A stretch of 57,695 bases of DNA from Ruminococcus_G sp050944415. Lineage in GTDB: Bacteria > Bacillota > Clostridia > Lachnospirales > Lachnospiraceae. The stretch is taken from positions 1-57,695 of the forward strand of contig JBMNRA010000011.1 in assembly GCA_050944415.1 (NCBI GenBank). Direction: 5' to 3'. Made by a program: the position numbers and the translations under genes. The stretch's first letter is position 1. Each line of letters begins with the position of its first letter. Below are positions 1-7,168 of this stretch, in pieces. The notes under the pieces are model-generated. The model made no database searches. It saw only the letters and a list, made by a program, of their open reading frames with translations, and had not been told where the DNA came from.

Positions 1-7
1 TAGCCAC
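1..7 (-). CDS. rplV: 50S ribosomal protein L22, first codons only (partial)
   Basis: Only the first two codons are inside the window. A GTG-GCT start at position 7 follows a strong AAAGGAGG ribosome binding site just downstream of the rpsS stop. L22 follows S19 in the conserved S10 operon order and usually begins Met-Ala, which fits. The identity rests on gene order and not on protein sequence. Confidence 0.55.
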
Positions 8-36
8 GAGAAAAGCCTCCTTTCATTTCAAAACGA

Positions 37-318
37 TTAACGAACTCCTGATCTCTTTTCGTCTTTTCCATGTCCTCTGTAAGTTCTTGTTGCCACGAAC
101 TCACCCAGTTTATGACCAACCATATCTTCTGTAATATAAACCGGCACATGTTTTCTCCCGTCGTGAACAGCGATTGTGTGTCCGACAAACTGCGGGAAGA
201 TTGTTGAACGACGTGACCAGGTTTTGATAACTGTTTTATTTCCGGACGCATTTAAAGCTTCCACTGCTTTTAATAAGCTTTTATCTGCAAAAGGTCCTTT
301 TTTCAGTGAACGAGCCAT
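37..318 (-). CDS. rpsS: 30S ribosomal protein S19
   Basis: 93-aa small-subunit protein of the 30S head that pairs with S13 near the A site. The sequence begins MARSLKKGPF and contains the family signature WSRRSTIFPQFVGHTIAVHDG, and the length is typical. It is the sixth gene of the S10 operon here, 15 bp after rplB, and would be co-transcribed with the whole cluster from the promoter near 3.8 kb. Nothing unusual is seen in the protein. Confidence 0.98.
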   Translation of the reverse strand: MARSLKKGPFADKSLLKAVEALNASGNKTVIKTWSRRSTIFPQFVGHTIAVHDGRKHVPVYITEDMVGHKLGEFVATRTYRGHGKDEKRSGVR

Positions 319-333
319 TCGTCATATACCTCC

Positions 334-1179
334 TTATTTTGCTAATGTTTTACCATCTCTTCTTCTTACAATATATTTGTTTGACTGTTTATGTTTCTTT
401 CTTGTCTTCAGACCCAGAGCCGGTTTGCCCCATGGAGTACTCGGACCCGGACGTCCGATACCGGTCTTTCCTTCACCACCGCCGTGCGGATGGTCATTGG
501 GGTTCATTACAGAACCGCGGACTGTCGGGCGGATACCCATATGACGTTTCCGTCCTGCTTTACCGATGTTGATCAGATTATGATCACCGTTTCCAACAAC
601 ACCAATCGATGCTCTGCAGACAAGGGGAACCATTCTCATCTCGCCTGATGGTAATCTTAAGGTGGCATACTTTCCTTCTTTAGCCATTAACTGTGCGCCG
701 TTTCCTGCGGAACGAACCATCTGTCCGCCTTTTCCGGGATGCAGCTCAATATTGTGAATCATAGTACCAACGGGGATATCAGAAAGAGGCAGACAGTTGC
801 CTGGTCTTACTTCCGCATTGGGACCATTCATAATTTTCATTCCTACCTGAAGTCCTTCCGGAGCCAGGATATATGCTTTCTCGCCGTCTGCGTAGCAGAT
901 CAGAGCGATATTTGCCGTTCTGTTCGGATCGTACTCAATGCTTACTACTTTAGCCGGGATATCATCTTTTCTTCTCTTAAAATCAATAATTCTGTATTTT
1001 CTTCTGCTTCCGCCTCCGCGGTGTCTTACAGTGATTTTACCCTGATTGTTACGTCCTGCATTTTTCTTCAGAGACACAACCAGAGATTTTTCCGGTGTTG
1101 TTTTTGTGATTTCAGAAAAATCAGAACCGGTCATATGCCTTCTGGAAGGTGTATATGGGGTATATGCTTTAATTCCCAT
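334..1179 (-). CDS. rplB: 50S ribosomal protein L2
   Basis: 281-aa large-subunit protein needed for subunit association and peptidyl-transferase centre assembly. The start MGIKAYTPYTPSRR at 1179 is chosen because it follows an AAAGGAGA site and matches L2 N-termini; an upstream in-frame Met at 1242 would add 21 unrelated residues. The C-terminal signature around GSVMNPNDHPHGGGEGK carries the conserved histidine region, and the tail is lysine-rich. The gene is separated from rplW by an unusual 356-bp spacer holding a duplicated repeat, whereas S10 operon spacers are normally short. Confidence 0.97.
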   Translation of the reverse strand: MGIKAYTPYTPSRRHMTGSDFSEITKTTPEKSLVVSLKKNAGRNNQGKITVRHRGGGSRRKYRIIDFKRRKDDIPAKVVSIEYDPNRTANIALICYADGEKAYILAPEGLQVGMKIMNGPNAEVRPGNCLPLSDIPVGTMIHNIELHPGKGGQMVRSAGNGAQLMAKEGKYATLRLPSGEMRMVPLVCRASIGVVGNGDHNLINIGKAGRKRHMGIRPTVRGSVMNPNDHPHGGGEGKTGIGRPGPSTPWGKPALGLKTRKKHKQSNKYIVRRRDGKTLAK

Positions 1180-1535
1180 TGTTGTTTCTCCTTTCTTGTC
1201 ACCCGCGTACATCTTACCCGGGTGTTTCCTGTTTGTTCTCACGCTTTACATGCGTATATTCGCGATAAGCAGAGCGCCGCAGGATTTTTGGATGACTGTG
1301 TCATGCCTGCATGTAAGCAGTTCTTCCAAAAAGACTGCACAAGCGTGCAACGCGACCGAGGAAACCTCTCGTTTCCGAGGCTTGCGCTCTGCGCTGCTTC
1401 TCTGAAAGCGCCGCAGAATCTTCCGGTTGACTGTGTCATGCCTGCATGTAAGCAGTTCTTCCAAAAAGACTGCATAAGCGTGCAACGCGACCGAGGAAAC
1501 CTCTCGTTTCCGAGGCTTGCGCTCTGCTTCGGATT
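1180..1535. other. Long spacer between rplW and rplB
   Basis: 356-bp intergenic stretch inside the S10 operon. It holds two copies of a ~120-bp repeat (described separately) and the rplB ribosome binding site. Short ORFs can be read through the repeats on both strands, but they are repetitive, cysteine/histidine-rich and have no ribosome binding site, so I do not call genes. No terminator with a U-run on the minus strand is visible, consistent with transcription reading through. Confidence 0.8.
1273..1527. repeat. Two tandem copies of a ~120-bp intergenic repeat
   Basis: Copy 1 spans about 1273-1392 and copy 2 about 1407-1527. The core 100 bp (1293-1392 and 1428-1527) differ at a single base (C versus T in GACTGCAC/TAAGCG). 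The flanking 20 bp, starting AGCGCCGCAG, are similar but diverged and contain one length change, so the period is 134-135 bp. Each unit includes a dyad built on GGAAAC-CTCTC-GTTTCC extended past a 2x2 mismatch. The layout looks like a mobile or amplified intergenic element and not a coding repeat. Confidence 0.85.
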
Positions 1536-1835
1536 TTATAATCCCTCAAAAATTTCAATATCCTTGCTGTTCTCTGTCAGAGTAACGATTGCTTTTTTTG
1601 TCTTTGCAGTTCTTCCCACTTTCATGCCACGGCGTTTTTTCTTGCCGTCCATATTCATGGTATTAACTTTTGCGACCTCTGTTCCTTCAAACATTTTTTC
1701 AACTGCTTCTTTAATCATGGCCTTGTTTGCTTCCGGATGAACCAGAAATGTATATTTCTTTTCAGCCATGGCGTTCATGCTCTTTTCCGTTACAACCGGT
1801 TTAAGGATTACATCATAGTACTGAATATTTGCCAT
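1536..1835 (-). CDS. rplW: 50S ribosomal protein L23
   Basis: 99-aa large-subunit protein at the polypeptide exit tunnel, docking site for trigger factor and SRP. The sequence starts MANIQYYDVILKPVVTEKS and has the typical K-K-basic loop (DGKKKRRGMKVGRTAKTKKA). Its ATG overlaps the rplD stop by one base (TAATG), implying coupled translation. The family length is about 95-100 aa, so the protein is complete. Confidence 0.97.
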   Translation of the reverse strand: MANIQYYDVILKPVVTEKSMNAMAEKKYTFLVHPEANKAMIKEAVEKMFEGTEVAKVNTMNMDGKKKRRGMKVGRTAKTKKAIVTLTENSKDIEIFEGL

Positions 1836-2455
1836 TATGCGTACACCTCCTCAATAGATGCAACAGCAGCTTTCGTTGTGATCACTGTATTGTATTTCAG
1901 GATATCATAAACGTTGATGGAGCTTACAGGTGCAGTTTCAACGTCCGGAATGTTTCTTGCAGACAGAACAACATTGCTGTTGTCATCACCCAGAACAACC
2001 AGCGCTTTGTTCACTTTCAGGTTGTCCAGAACTTTTTTCATATCTTTTGTCTTTACTGCATCCAGTTTCAGTTCATCCAGAACGATGAATTTGTTTTCCT
2101 GAACTCTGGATGTAAGAGCTGACTTCAGAGCCAGTCTTTTTTCTTTTCTGTTCATTTTAAATGAATAATCACGTGGCGTTGGGGCAAATACTACACCGCC
2201 GCCTGTCCACTGAGGAGCTCTTGTTGAACCCTGTCTTGCATGACCGGTTCCTTTCTGTCTCCAGGGTTTTCTTCCACCGCCTCTTACTTCTGAGCGGGTT
2301 TTTGCTTTCTGCGTTCCCTGACGCATATTTGCCAGTCGGTTTACAACAGCCAGATGTACCAGATGCTCGTTTACTTCAACGCCGAACACTGCGTCATTCA
2401 GTTCCATTGTTCCGACTTCGTTGCCTTCCATATTATAAACAGCTACGTTTGCCAT
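1835..2455 (-). CDS. rplD: 50S ribosomal protein L4
   Basis: 206-aa assembly protein whose long loop lines the exit tunnel. The loop is recognisable (RGGGRKPWRQKGTGHARQGS, about residues 60-80). In gammaproteobacteria L4 is the autogenous repressor of the S10 operon; whether that holds here is unknown, but the foldable leader upstream of rpsJ keeps the question open. The start MANVAVYNMEG has an AGGAGG-type site and lies about 30 bp after rplC. Confidence 0.97.
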   Translation of the reverse strand: MANVAVYNMEGNEVGTMELNDAVFGVEVNEHLVHLAVVNRLANMRQGTQKAKTRSEVRGGGRKPWRQKGTGHARQGSTRAPQWTGGGVVFAPTPRDYSFKMNRKEKRLALKSALTSRVQENKFIVLDELKLDAVKTKDMKKVLDNLKVNKALVVLGDDNSNVVLSARNIPDVETAPVSSINVYDILKYNTVITTKAAVASIEEVYA

Positions 2456-2484
2456 CGTTAAGTTCCTCCTTTCCTGTTAAGAGA

Positions 2485-3120
2485 TTACTGAATCGTCTTC
2501 ACAGTTTCTTTGATTGTTACTAAGGATTTCTTGGGTCCGGGTACAGCGCCCTTTACCAGGATCAGATTGTTTTCTGCATCCACTTTTACCACTTCCAGAT
2601 TCTGGATTGTGATTTTCTTATTACCCATCTGACCTGGCATCTTTTTGCCTTTGAATACTTTGCTGGGATCGGATGCTGCGCCGTTGGAACCTGCATGGCG
2701 ATGATATTTGGAACCGTGAGCCATAGGCCCTCTGGACTGTCCATGTCTCTTGATGGCACCCTGAAAACCTTTACCTTTTGAGATTGCCGTAGCGTCGATT
2801 TTGTCGCCGGCCTCGAAGATATCAGCTTTAATTTCCTGTCCTAATTCATAGCTTTCAGCGTCTTCCAGTTTGAATTCCTTCAGAAATCTTTTGCAGGAAA
2901 CGCCTGCCTTGTCAAAATGTCCTTTCATGGGTTTGTTTACAAGCTTTTCTCTCTTGTCAACAAAACCAACCTGCACTGCACTGTAGCCGTCATTTTCTAC
3001 TGTTTTTACCTGAGTTACCACACAGGGACCTGCCTGCAATACAGTTACGGGAGTCAGTACTCCATCTTCACTGAAGATCTGTGTCATTCCGACTTTTGTT
3101 GCTAAAATCGCTTTCTTCAT
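2485..3120 (-). CDS. rplC: 50S ribosomal protein L3
   Basis: 211-aa early-assembly protein that reaches the peptidyl-transferase centre. It begins MKKAILATKVGMTQIF and contains the conserved central-loop region KGKGFQGAIKRHG and MAHGSKYHRHAGS. Length and start are typical, with AGGAGG eight to nine bases upstream. It is the second gene of the operon, after a 131-bp spacer that carries an inverted repeat. Confidence 0.98.
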   Translation of the reverse strand: MKKAILATKVGMTQIFSEDGVLTPVTVLQAGPCVVTQVKTVENDGYSAVQVGFVDKREKLVNKPMKGHFDKAGVSCKRFLKEFKLEDAESYELGQEIKADIFEAGDKIDATAISKGKGFQGAIKRHGQSRGPMAHGSKYHRHAGSNGAASDPSKVFKGKKMPGQMGNKKITIQNLEVVKVDAENNLILVKGAVPGPKKSLVTIKETVKTIQ

Positions 3121-3251
3121 TTCTTACCTCCTGCTTAATCTACAGCGGATTACACTGTGTTGTGCAATCATCCTAGACAGAAAGTCAATATAAGTGGAAC
3201 CTGATATGTTGCTTCTATATTAACCTTGTAGGATAATTAACCAAAATCACA
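3121..3251. other. rpsJ-rplC spacer with long-range inverted repeat
   Basis: 131 bp. It contains nested inverted repeats: ATCCTA (3170-3175) with TAGGAT (3229-3234), and inside them AATATA (3187-3192) with TATATT (3216-3221). In the minus-strand transcript these could fold into one stem-loop of about 65 nt. No U-run follows, so it is not an intrinsic terminator. The rplC ribosome binding site lies at the left end. Confidence 0.5.
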
Positions 3252-3572
3252 TTATTTTTTATTTTTCATTTTAATGTCAATATACACACCTGCCGGCATC
3301 TCCAGTCTTGACAGTGCATCAACCGTTTTCTGGGTAGGTGTGATAATGTCGATCAGTCTTTTGTGTGTTCTCTGCTCAAACTGTTCTCTGGAGTCTTTAT
3401 ATTTGTGAACCGCTCTGAGGATAGTAACCACTTCTTTCTTAGTAGGAAGTGGAACCGGTCCGCTCACTACCGCTCCGTTTTTCTTTACCGTTTCAATAAT
3501 TTTGCTTGCAGATGCATCCACCAACTGATGATCATATGCTTTCAATGTGATTCTCATTACTTGACTTGCCAT
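3252..3572 (-). CDS. rpsJ: 30S ribosomal protein S10
   Basis: 106-aa protein of the 30S head, also the NusE antitermination factor partner of NusB. The start MASQVMRITLKAYDHQLVD at 3572 follows AAAAGGAGGCGG; upstream in-frame residues to 3671 belong to the untranslated leader. Family features are the YDHQLVDxSA start and the C-terminal YIDIKMKNKK. It is the first gene of the S10 operon, preceded by a ~220-nt leader and a promoter at about 3800-3825. Confidence 0.97.
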   Translation of the reverse strand: MASQVMRITLKAYDHQLVDASASKIIETVKKNGAVVSGPVPLPTKKEVVTILRAVHKYKDSREQFEQRTHKRLIDIITPTQKTVDALSRLEMPAGVYIDIKMKNKK

Positions 3573-3796
3573 AAAAAAAGCCGCCTCCTTTTCGCACTTT
3601 TCGAGTACGACAAGCGGTGACTGTACACATCCCCGGGCGTGTCCTGCCCGCAGGGGGTTTCCATTTGTCAATGGGTTTCTTGATTTGTACAGTGACTTGT
3701 CGCCAGTTTTCTTAACTTGACATTCGCTCCACGGAAAAACCTGCCCTTACAGCAGCAACCTCACGCTTCACAGCTATCAATGTCACAACACGAGTT
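3573..3796 (-). ncRNA. S10 operon leader, candidate structured mRNA element
   Basis: About 224-nt untranslated leader between the predicted start site and rpsJ. Arms at 3608-3627 and 3686-3702 pair over a long distance (CGACAAG/CTTGTCG and ACTGTACA/TGTACAGT). Enclosed are two smaller hairpins: CCCC-GGGC...GCCC-GGGG at about 3631-3657 and CCATTTGTCAATGG at 3661-3674. That would make a three-way junction. Leaders of ribosomal operons often bind one of the encoded proteins; the fold is seen in the sequence, the regulatory role is inferred. Confidence 0.55.
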
Positions 3797-3825
3797 ATTA
3801 TATACGAAACCCCCTGCAATTGCAA
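3797..3825 (-). promoter_or_regulatory. Sigma-A-type promoter of the S10 operon
   Basis: On the minus strand TTGCAA (3825-3820), a 17-bp spacer, then TATAAT (3802-3797). Transcription would start near 3790, about 220 nt before rpsJ. The -35 box lies in the right arm of a near-perfect palindrome (3811-3830). Confidence 0.75.
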
Positions 3826-3840
3826 GGGGTTTTTTAACTT
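3809..3840. terminator. Palindromic hairpin between the SipW-like gene and the S10 promoter
   Basis: CCCCCTGCAA/TTGCAAGGGG forms a 9 to 10-bp dyad with one mismatch. On the plus strand it is followed by TTTTTTAACTTTTTT, a strong U-run; on the minus strand only TTTCG follows. The nearest gene ending here is the minus-strand gene at 3864, so either it ends that transcript weakly or it blocks antisense transcription coming out of the S10 operon. It also contains the S10 -35 box. Confidence 0.5.
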
Positions 3841-3863
3841 TTTTATTTAATTCCATTCAGCCG

Positions 3864-5084
3864 CTACAGAAGATCCGAATAATCCAGAATGGTAACACCG
3901 GATTTATCATCTTTTATTACTTTTGGATCCTCTCCTTTTTCTTTTGCCTTTGCAATCAGCTCCTCCGCCGTATATACCGGCATTGCAAGTCTCTTTTCCT
4001 CGCCTGCCGCAGGCTCCGGTTCATTCTCTTCCTCCGTTAATTCCGATTCAGGAATTCCGGCATTCCCGGCTTCTTCCGGTTCCGAAATCTCTTCTGGCTC
4101 TGCAGCCTCTTCCGGCACTTCAAACGCGTCCCCTGTCTGTGTTTCTTCATCCGGACTTTCTGTTTCTTCCTCTTCTACCGGAACAGATGCTGGCGCTGCT
4201 TCCTCTTCCGGCTCTTTTTCTTCCGCCCGGACTTCCTCCGAGCGCATCTCTTCTTCCAAGCTCAGAATCACCGCATCCTCCTCATTATCCTGTTCCATAT
4301 CATCACGGAGGATTTCCTCTTCCGCCACAGTTTCAGATCCGTCCCTCAGCTTCCGGTCGATCTCGTCCAATTCACTGTCTTCTTCCGGCATCTGAACCGT
4401 TTCCGGCTGAGAATACTGTTCCTCTTCCTCCTGCTCTGCCCTGCGGCTTTCCGGATTCTGCTGCTGTGATTCTTCCGCCACCACACTGGATACTACTGAA
4501 GCAATTTCACTGCTGGCTTCTTCCATAATCTGTGAAGGGGTATTCATATGCACCGGACGTTCCTGAGGAACTTCCATTTCCTCTTCCTCATCTGTTTCTT
4601 CCTCTTCTTCTCTGTCCGGGCGCCACAGTTCTGCCAGAACAAAAAGGATAATAACAAATACCACCGCAAGACCGATCACAATCAGGCCTTCCGTGCTTCT
4701 CATTGCCATGGGAATATAACCGATAAAGGGTACGGTCAGAATCACCTTTGCTACTTCTCCCTGGAGTGTTTTTGAAACCTCACCGGCTCCGGGAGTCCTG
4801 GTATCTTCCAGGCTGCAGGTCCCGTCACTGGTATCCAGATTTCTTACACGGTAAACGTATTCGCCTCCGTTTTCAGATATCAGTATATTATCGCCTGCCT
4901 CTATCTCAGCGAAATCCACATCCCTTGCGTAAGTCACAGACCCCGCCTCAAGATTCGTATCCATATCTACCTGATCTACCATGACAGTTGTAATACCTGC
5001 CAGCGGCGGAATCAAAAGGGCTGCTGCTACCACTATCGCACACAAAAGAATAATGTTAACAATCCATTTCAAAAACCTTCCCAT
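3864..5084 (-). CDS. SipW/signal-peptidase-I-like membrane protein lacking catalytic residues, with long acidic tail
   Basis: 406 aa. The N-terminus has a transmembrane helix (about 5-27); residues 35-125 follow the layout of the SipW/archaeal signal peptidase I fold (a VD-turn, an EAGS strand, EAGDNILI, YVYRVR, and a PFIGYIP segment before a second helix at about 133-155). The catalytic Ser expected in an SGSM motif is replaced (VDMDTNLEAGS), and the His of the THRV motif is Tyr (YVYRV), so peptidase activity is unlikely. The C-terminal ~250 aa are very Glu-rich and low in complexity. ATG at 5084 is preferred over 5090 because the GGAG site lies 8 nt upstream instead of 2. Function unknown; it might scaffold or modulate secretion. 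Confidence 0.7.
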   Translation of the reverse strand: MGRFLKWIVNIILLCAIVVAAALLIPPLAGITTVMVDQVDMDTNLEAGSVTYARDVDFAEIEAGDNILISENGGEYVYRVRNLDTSDGTCSLEDTRTPGAGEVSKTLQGEVAKVILTVPFIGYIPMAMRSTEGLIVIGLAVVFVIILFVLAELWRPDREEEEETDEEEEMEVPQERPVHMNTPSQIMEEASSEIASVVSSVVAEESQQQNPESRRAEQEEEEQYSQPETVQMPEEDSELDEIDRKLRDGSETVAEEEILRDDMEQDNEEDAVILSLEEEMRSEEVRAEEKEPEEEAAPASVPVEEEETESPDEETQTGDAFEVPEEAAEPEEISEPEEAGNAGIPESELTEEENEPEPAAGEEKRLAMPVYTAEELIAKAKEKGEDPKVIKDDKSGVTILDYSDLL

Positions 5085-5160
5085 TACCATTTCTCCTTGC
5101 TATTTTATCATGCCGTCTTGTTACATTCTACCATCAGAATCGATTTCTGACAACGTTTTC

Positions 5161-5189
5161 TTGCCTCAAAATGATATTTGCCGTATAAT
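5161..5189 (+). promoter_or_regulatory. Sigma-A-type promoter of the GNAT-PAP2 pair
   Basis: TTGCCT (5161-5166), 17-bp spacer, TATAAT (5184-5189). The start site would be near 5196, giving a very short leader that contains only the GGAGG site of the acetyltransferase gene. Confidence 0.75.
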
Positions 5190-5209
5190 ACTGCCATTGG
5201 AGGTAGCAT

Positions 5210-5965
5210 ATGAATGCAATGATTAAAACCATCGAAGACCTGTCGCTGAATGCCTGGCCCTCCCATCAGATACAGATATATGACGGCTGGCTTCTGCGCT
5301 TTTCCTATTTTTATACTCACCGAACCAACAGCGTGGAACAGATCGGAATTTCCACCATACCTATTGACGATAAAATTGAATACTGCCAACAGATCTACCA
5401 GAAATGGGGAACTCCGGCCATTTTCAAAATAAGCCCGCTGGTAGACCGGATTTTTGACCGGGAACTGGAACGCCGGGGATACACCATTGAACATACCACC
5501 CAGGTTATGGTTATGGATCTGGAGAGTTTTTATGATACATCGCTTTCTCCCGAAGGCATGCGCATCGAAAACTCCATTTCTCCTCAGTGGATCGAAGGAC
5601 TGTTTGAGTTAAAAGGAACAACCAATGCCATGCATCGGAAAATTGTACCCTCCATGTATCAGGCTATCCCAAAGGACACTATCGCCGCTTCCATATATCA
5701 TGACGGAAAAATCATAGCCACCGGACTTGGCATTCTGGATCGGGAATACATCGGTCTGTACGCCATACATGTTCATCCCGATTTTCGCGGTCGCGGCTAT
5801 GCATTTGCCCTGTGCAGCGCTATTCTTACAGCCGGCAAGAAATGCGGGGCCAGAAAGTCCTACCTGCAGGTGGTTGCCGGAAATCAGCCGGCCGAAAACC
5901 TGTACCGCAGACTGGGTTTTCACCCTCTGTACATCTACTGGTTCCGGGTTCTCCCATTGTTTTAA
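5210..5965 (+). CDS. GNAT family N-acetyltransferase
   Basis: 251 aa. The C-terminal half (about 115-245) is a GNAT fold: the acetyl-CoA pyrophosphate-binding loop is RGRGYAFA (residues 193-200) after the strand LYAIHVHPDF, followed by YLQVVAGNQPAENLYRRLGF, the typical beta5-alpha4 segment. The N-terminal ~110 aa resemble the amino-terminal half of two-domain acetyltransferases but lack a clear second CoA loop. The substrate cannot be read from the sequence. The ATG at 5210 has GGAGG seven bases upstream and an upstream promoter. It is followed 24 bp later by a PAP2 gene, probably in one transcript. Confidence 0.85.
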   Translation: MNAMIKTIEDLSLNAWPSHQIQIYDGWLLRFSYFYTHRTNSVEQIGISTIPIDDKIEYCQQIYQKWGTPAIFKISPLVDRIFDRELERRGYTIEHTTQVMVMDLESFYDTSLSPEGMRIENSISPQWIEGLFELKGTTNAMHRKIVPSMYQAIPKDTIAASIYHDGKIIATGLGILDREYIGLYAIHVHPDFRGRGYAFALCSAILTAGKKCGARKSYLQVVAGNQPAENLYRRLGFHPLYIYWFRVLPLF

Positions 5966-5989
5966 CACCGTTTCAGAAAGAGGTACTGT

Positions 5990-6880
5990 ATGGAATTTTT
6001 AAATCTGCTGGCGGACTTCCGTCTGCCCGCTTTCAATGTTTTTTTTCAGGCTGTTACTGTTTTTGCCCAGGAAACCATAGTTATTCTCATCATTTGCTGG
6101 ATTTACTGGTGTCAGAACAAGAAACTGGCATACATCCTGGGATTCACATATTTTATTTCCGGTCTGCTCGTTCAGGGGCTGAAAATCACTTTTCGTATTC
6201 CAAGGCCCTGGATTCTGGATCCTGATTTCTCTCCTGTAGCTTCTGCTCTGCCGGCAGCCACCGGATATTCTTTTCCCAGCGGTCATACGCAGAGCGGAAC
6301 CGCGCTGTTTTCAACACTGTGTTTCGCTACCCGCAGAAAAGCAGGAAAACTGATCTGCATCCTGATGATTGCAGCTGTCAGTTTTTCCAGACTGTATCTG
6401 GGCGTACACACGCCAAAAGATGTTCTTGTTTCGCTGCTTCTCACACTGACAGTCTCTGCTGCCGTCTGGAAATTTCTGCCTCCGCTGCTCACCCGGCCGG
6501 GCAGAAATACCGGCATCGTCCTGTTTATGACTGTCTTCTCCGGCATTATGCTGGTCTATGCTTTCCTTTTGTGCCGCATGAGCACTCTGCCGTTGTCCGA
6601 AGCTTCCGACTGTTTCAAAGCCTGCGGCGCCGGACTGGGCTTTGCAGCAGGCTTTTACCTGGAAACCACGAAAATCCGTTTTCCTGCGCCCGCTACCCTG
6701 GTCCGTAAAATATGGCGCTTTCTCCCCGGCATTGCCGGAGCGCTGATACTGCAGCAGGGTCTGAAGCCTCTGCTGGGTTCCTCCATCCCCGCCGGCACCA
6801 TCCGGTATTTTATCGTTGTATTCTGGATAATTGCTCTTTACCCCCTGCTGTTCTCCCGTAAACAGAAAGCGGAGCTGTAA
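5990..6880 (+). CDS. PAP2-superfamily membrane phosphatase
   Basis: 296-aa integral membrane protein. The three phosphatase motifs are present: K65...R72-P73 (KITFRIPRP), P96-S97-G98-H99 (FPSGHTQSG) and S133-R134...G138-H140...D144 (SRLYLGVHTPKD). The family removes phosphate from lipid phosphates such as undecaprenyl diphosphate or phosphatidic acid; the exact substrate is not determinable. About eight hydrophobic helices are predicted by eye, more than the usual six, the extra ones lying at the C-terminus. RBS AGAGG, second gene after the acetyltransferase, with a terminator right behind it. Confidence 0.88.
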   Translation: MEFLNLLADFRLPAFNVFFQAVTVFAQETIVILIICWIYWCQNKKLAYILGFTYFISGLLVQGLKITFRIPRPWILDPDFSPVASALPAATGYSFPSGHTQSGTALFSTLCFATRRKAGKLICILMIAAVSFSRLYLGVHTPKDVLVSLLLTLTVSAAVWKFLPPLLTRPGRNTGIVLFMTVFSGIMLVYAFLLCRMSTLPLSEASDCFKACGAGLGFAAGFYLETTKIRFPAPATLVRKIWRFLPGIAGALILQQGLKPLLGSSIPAGTIRYFIVVFWIIALYPLLFSRKQKAEL

Positions 6881-6918
6881 CCACATCCTGTGATCAGCCC
6901 CGCTCTTTTCTTATTTTT
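6868..6918 (+). terminator. Intrinsic terminator after the PAP2 gene
   Basis: Stem AGCGG-A-GCTG (6868-6877) with CAGC-C-CCGCT (6895-6904), then CTTTTCTTATTTTTTT. It overlaps the PAP2 stop region and its T-run reaches the last codons of the convergent HPr-like gene. Confidence 0.75.
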
Positions 6919-7168
6919 TTCCTGACAGGTATTTTTCAATACTTTCAATGGCAACCGCCTCATCTTCGCCATTGGCATAAACCATCACACTTTCGCCAGT
7001 GCCAAGTCCCAAAGTCATCATGCCCATAATACTCTTTGCATTCACCTTGCGTTTTCCGCTTTCAATGTGAATCTCACTTTCAAACTGGCTTGCAACCTGC
7101 ACCAGCAGCGCGACCGGCCGGGCCTCCAAGCCATTTGCCAACTGAATCGTAATCGGTTTCTTAATCAT
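6911..7168 (-). CDS. HPr-like (Crh-type) protein with Glu at position 15
   Basis: 85 aa with the HPr fold. The phosphocarrier His-15 of the usual NGLHARP motif is Glu (NGLEARP, residue 15), while Ser-46 in AKSIMGMM is kept. It therefore cannot act in PTS phosphotransfer but could still be a substrate of HPr kinase, as in Bacillus Crh, which carries Gln-15. The ATG at 7168 lies inside the end of whiA (TTATATTATGATTAA region) with GGAGG eight bases upstream; the longer frame to 7213 is rejected. The whiA-crh neighbourhood is the same as in Bacillus, supporting a Crh-like regulatory role in carbon control. Confidence 0.85.
   Translation of the reverse strand: MIKKPITIQLANGLEARPVALLVQVASQFESEIHIESGKRKVNAKSIMGMMTLGLGTGESVMVYANGEDEAVAIESIEKYLSGKK

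Noticed and set aside
1239..1485. Minus-strand 78/79-aa frames ending CRHDTV or GMTQS
   Set aside because: They run through the duplicated intergenic repeat, have no ribosome binding site and repeat themselves; treated as repeat artefacts.
3889..4528. Long Ser-rich and Pro/Leu-rich plus-strand frames
   Set aside because: They are antisense to the Glu-rich tail of the SipW-like protein; GAA/GAG runs read as Ser/Phe/Leu on the other strand.
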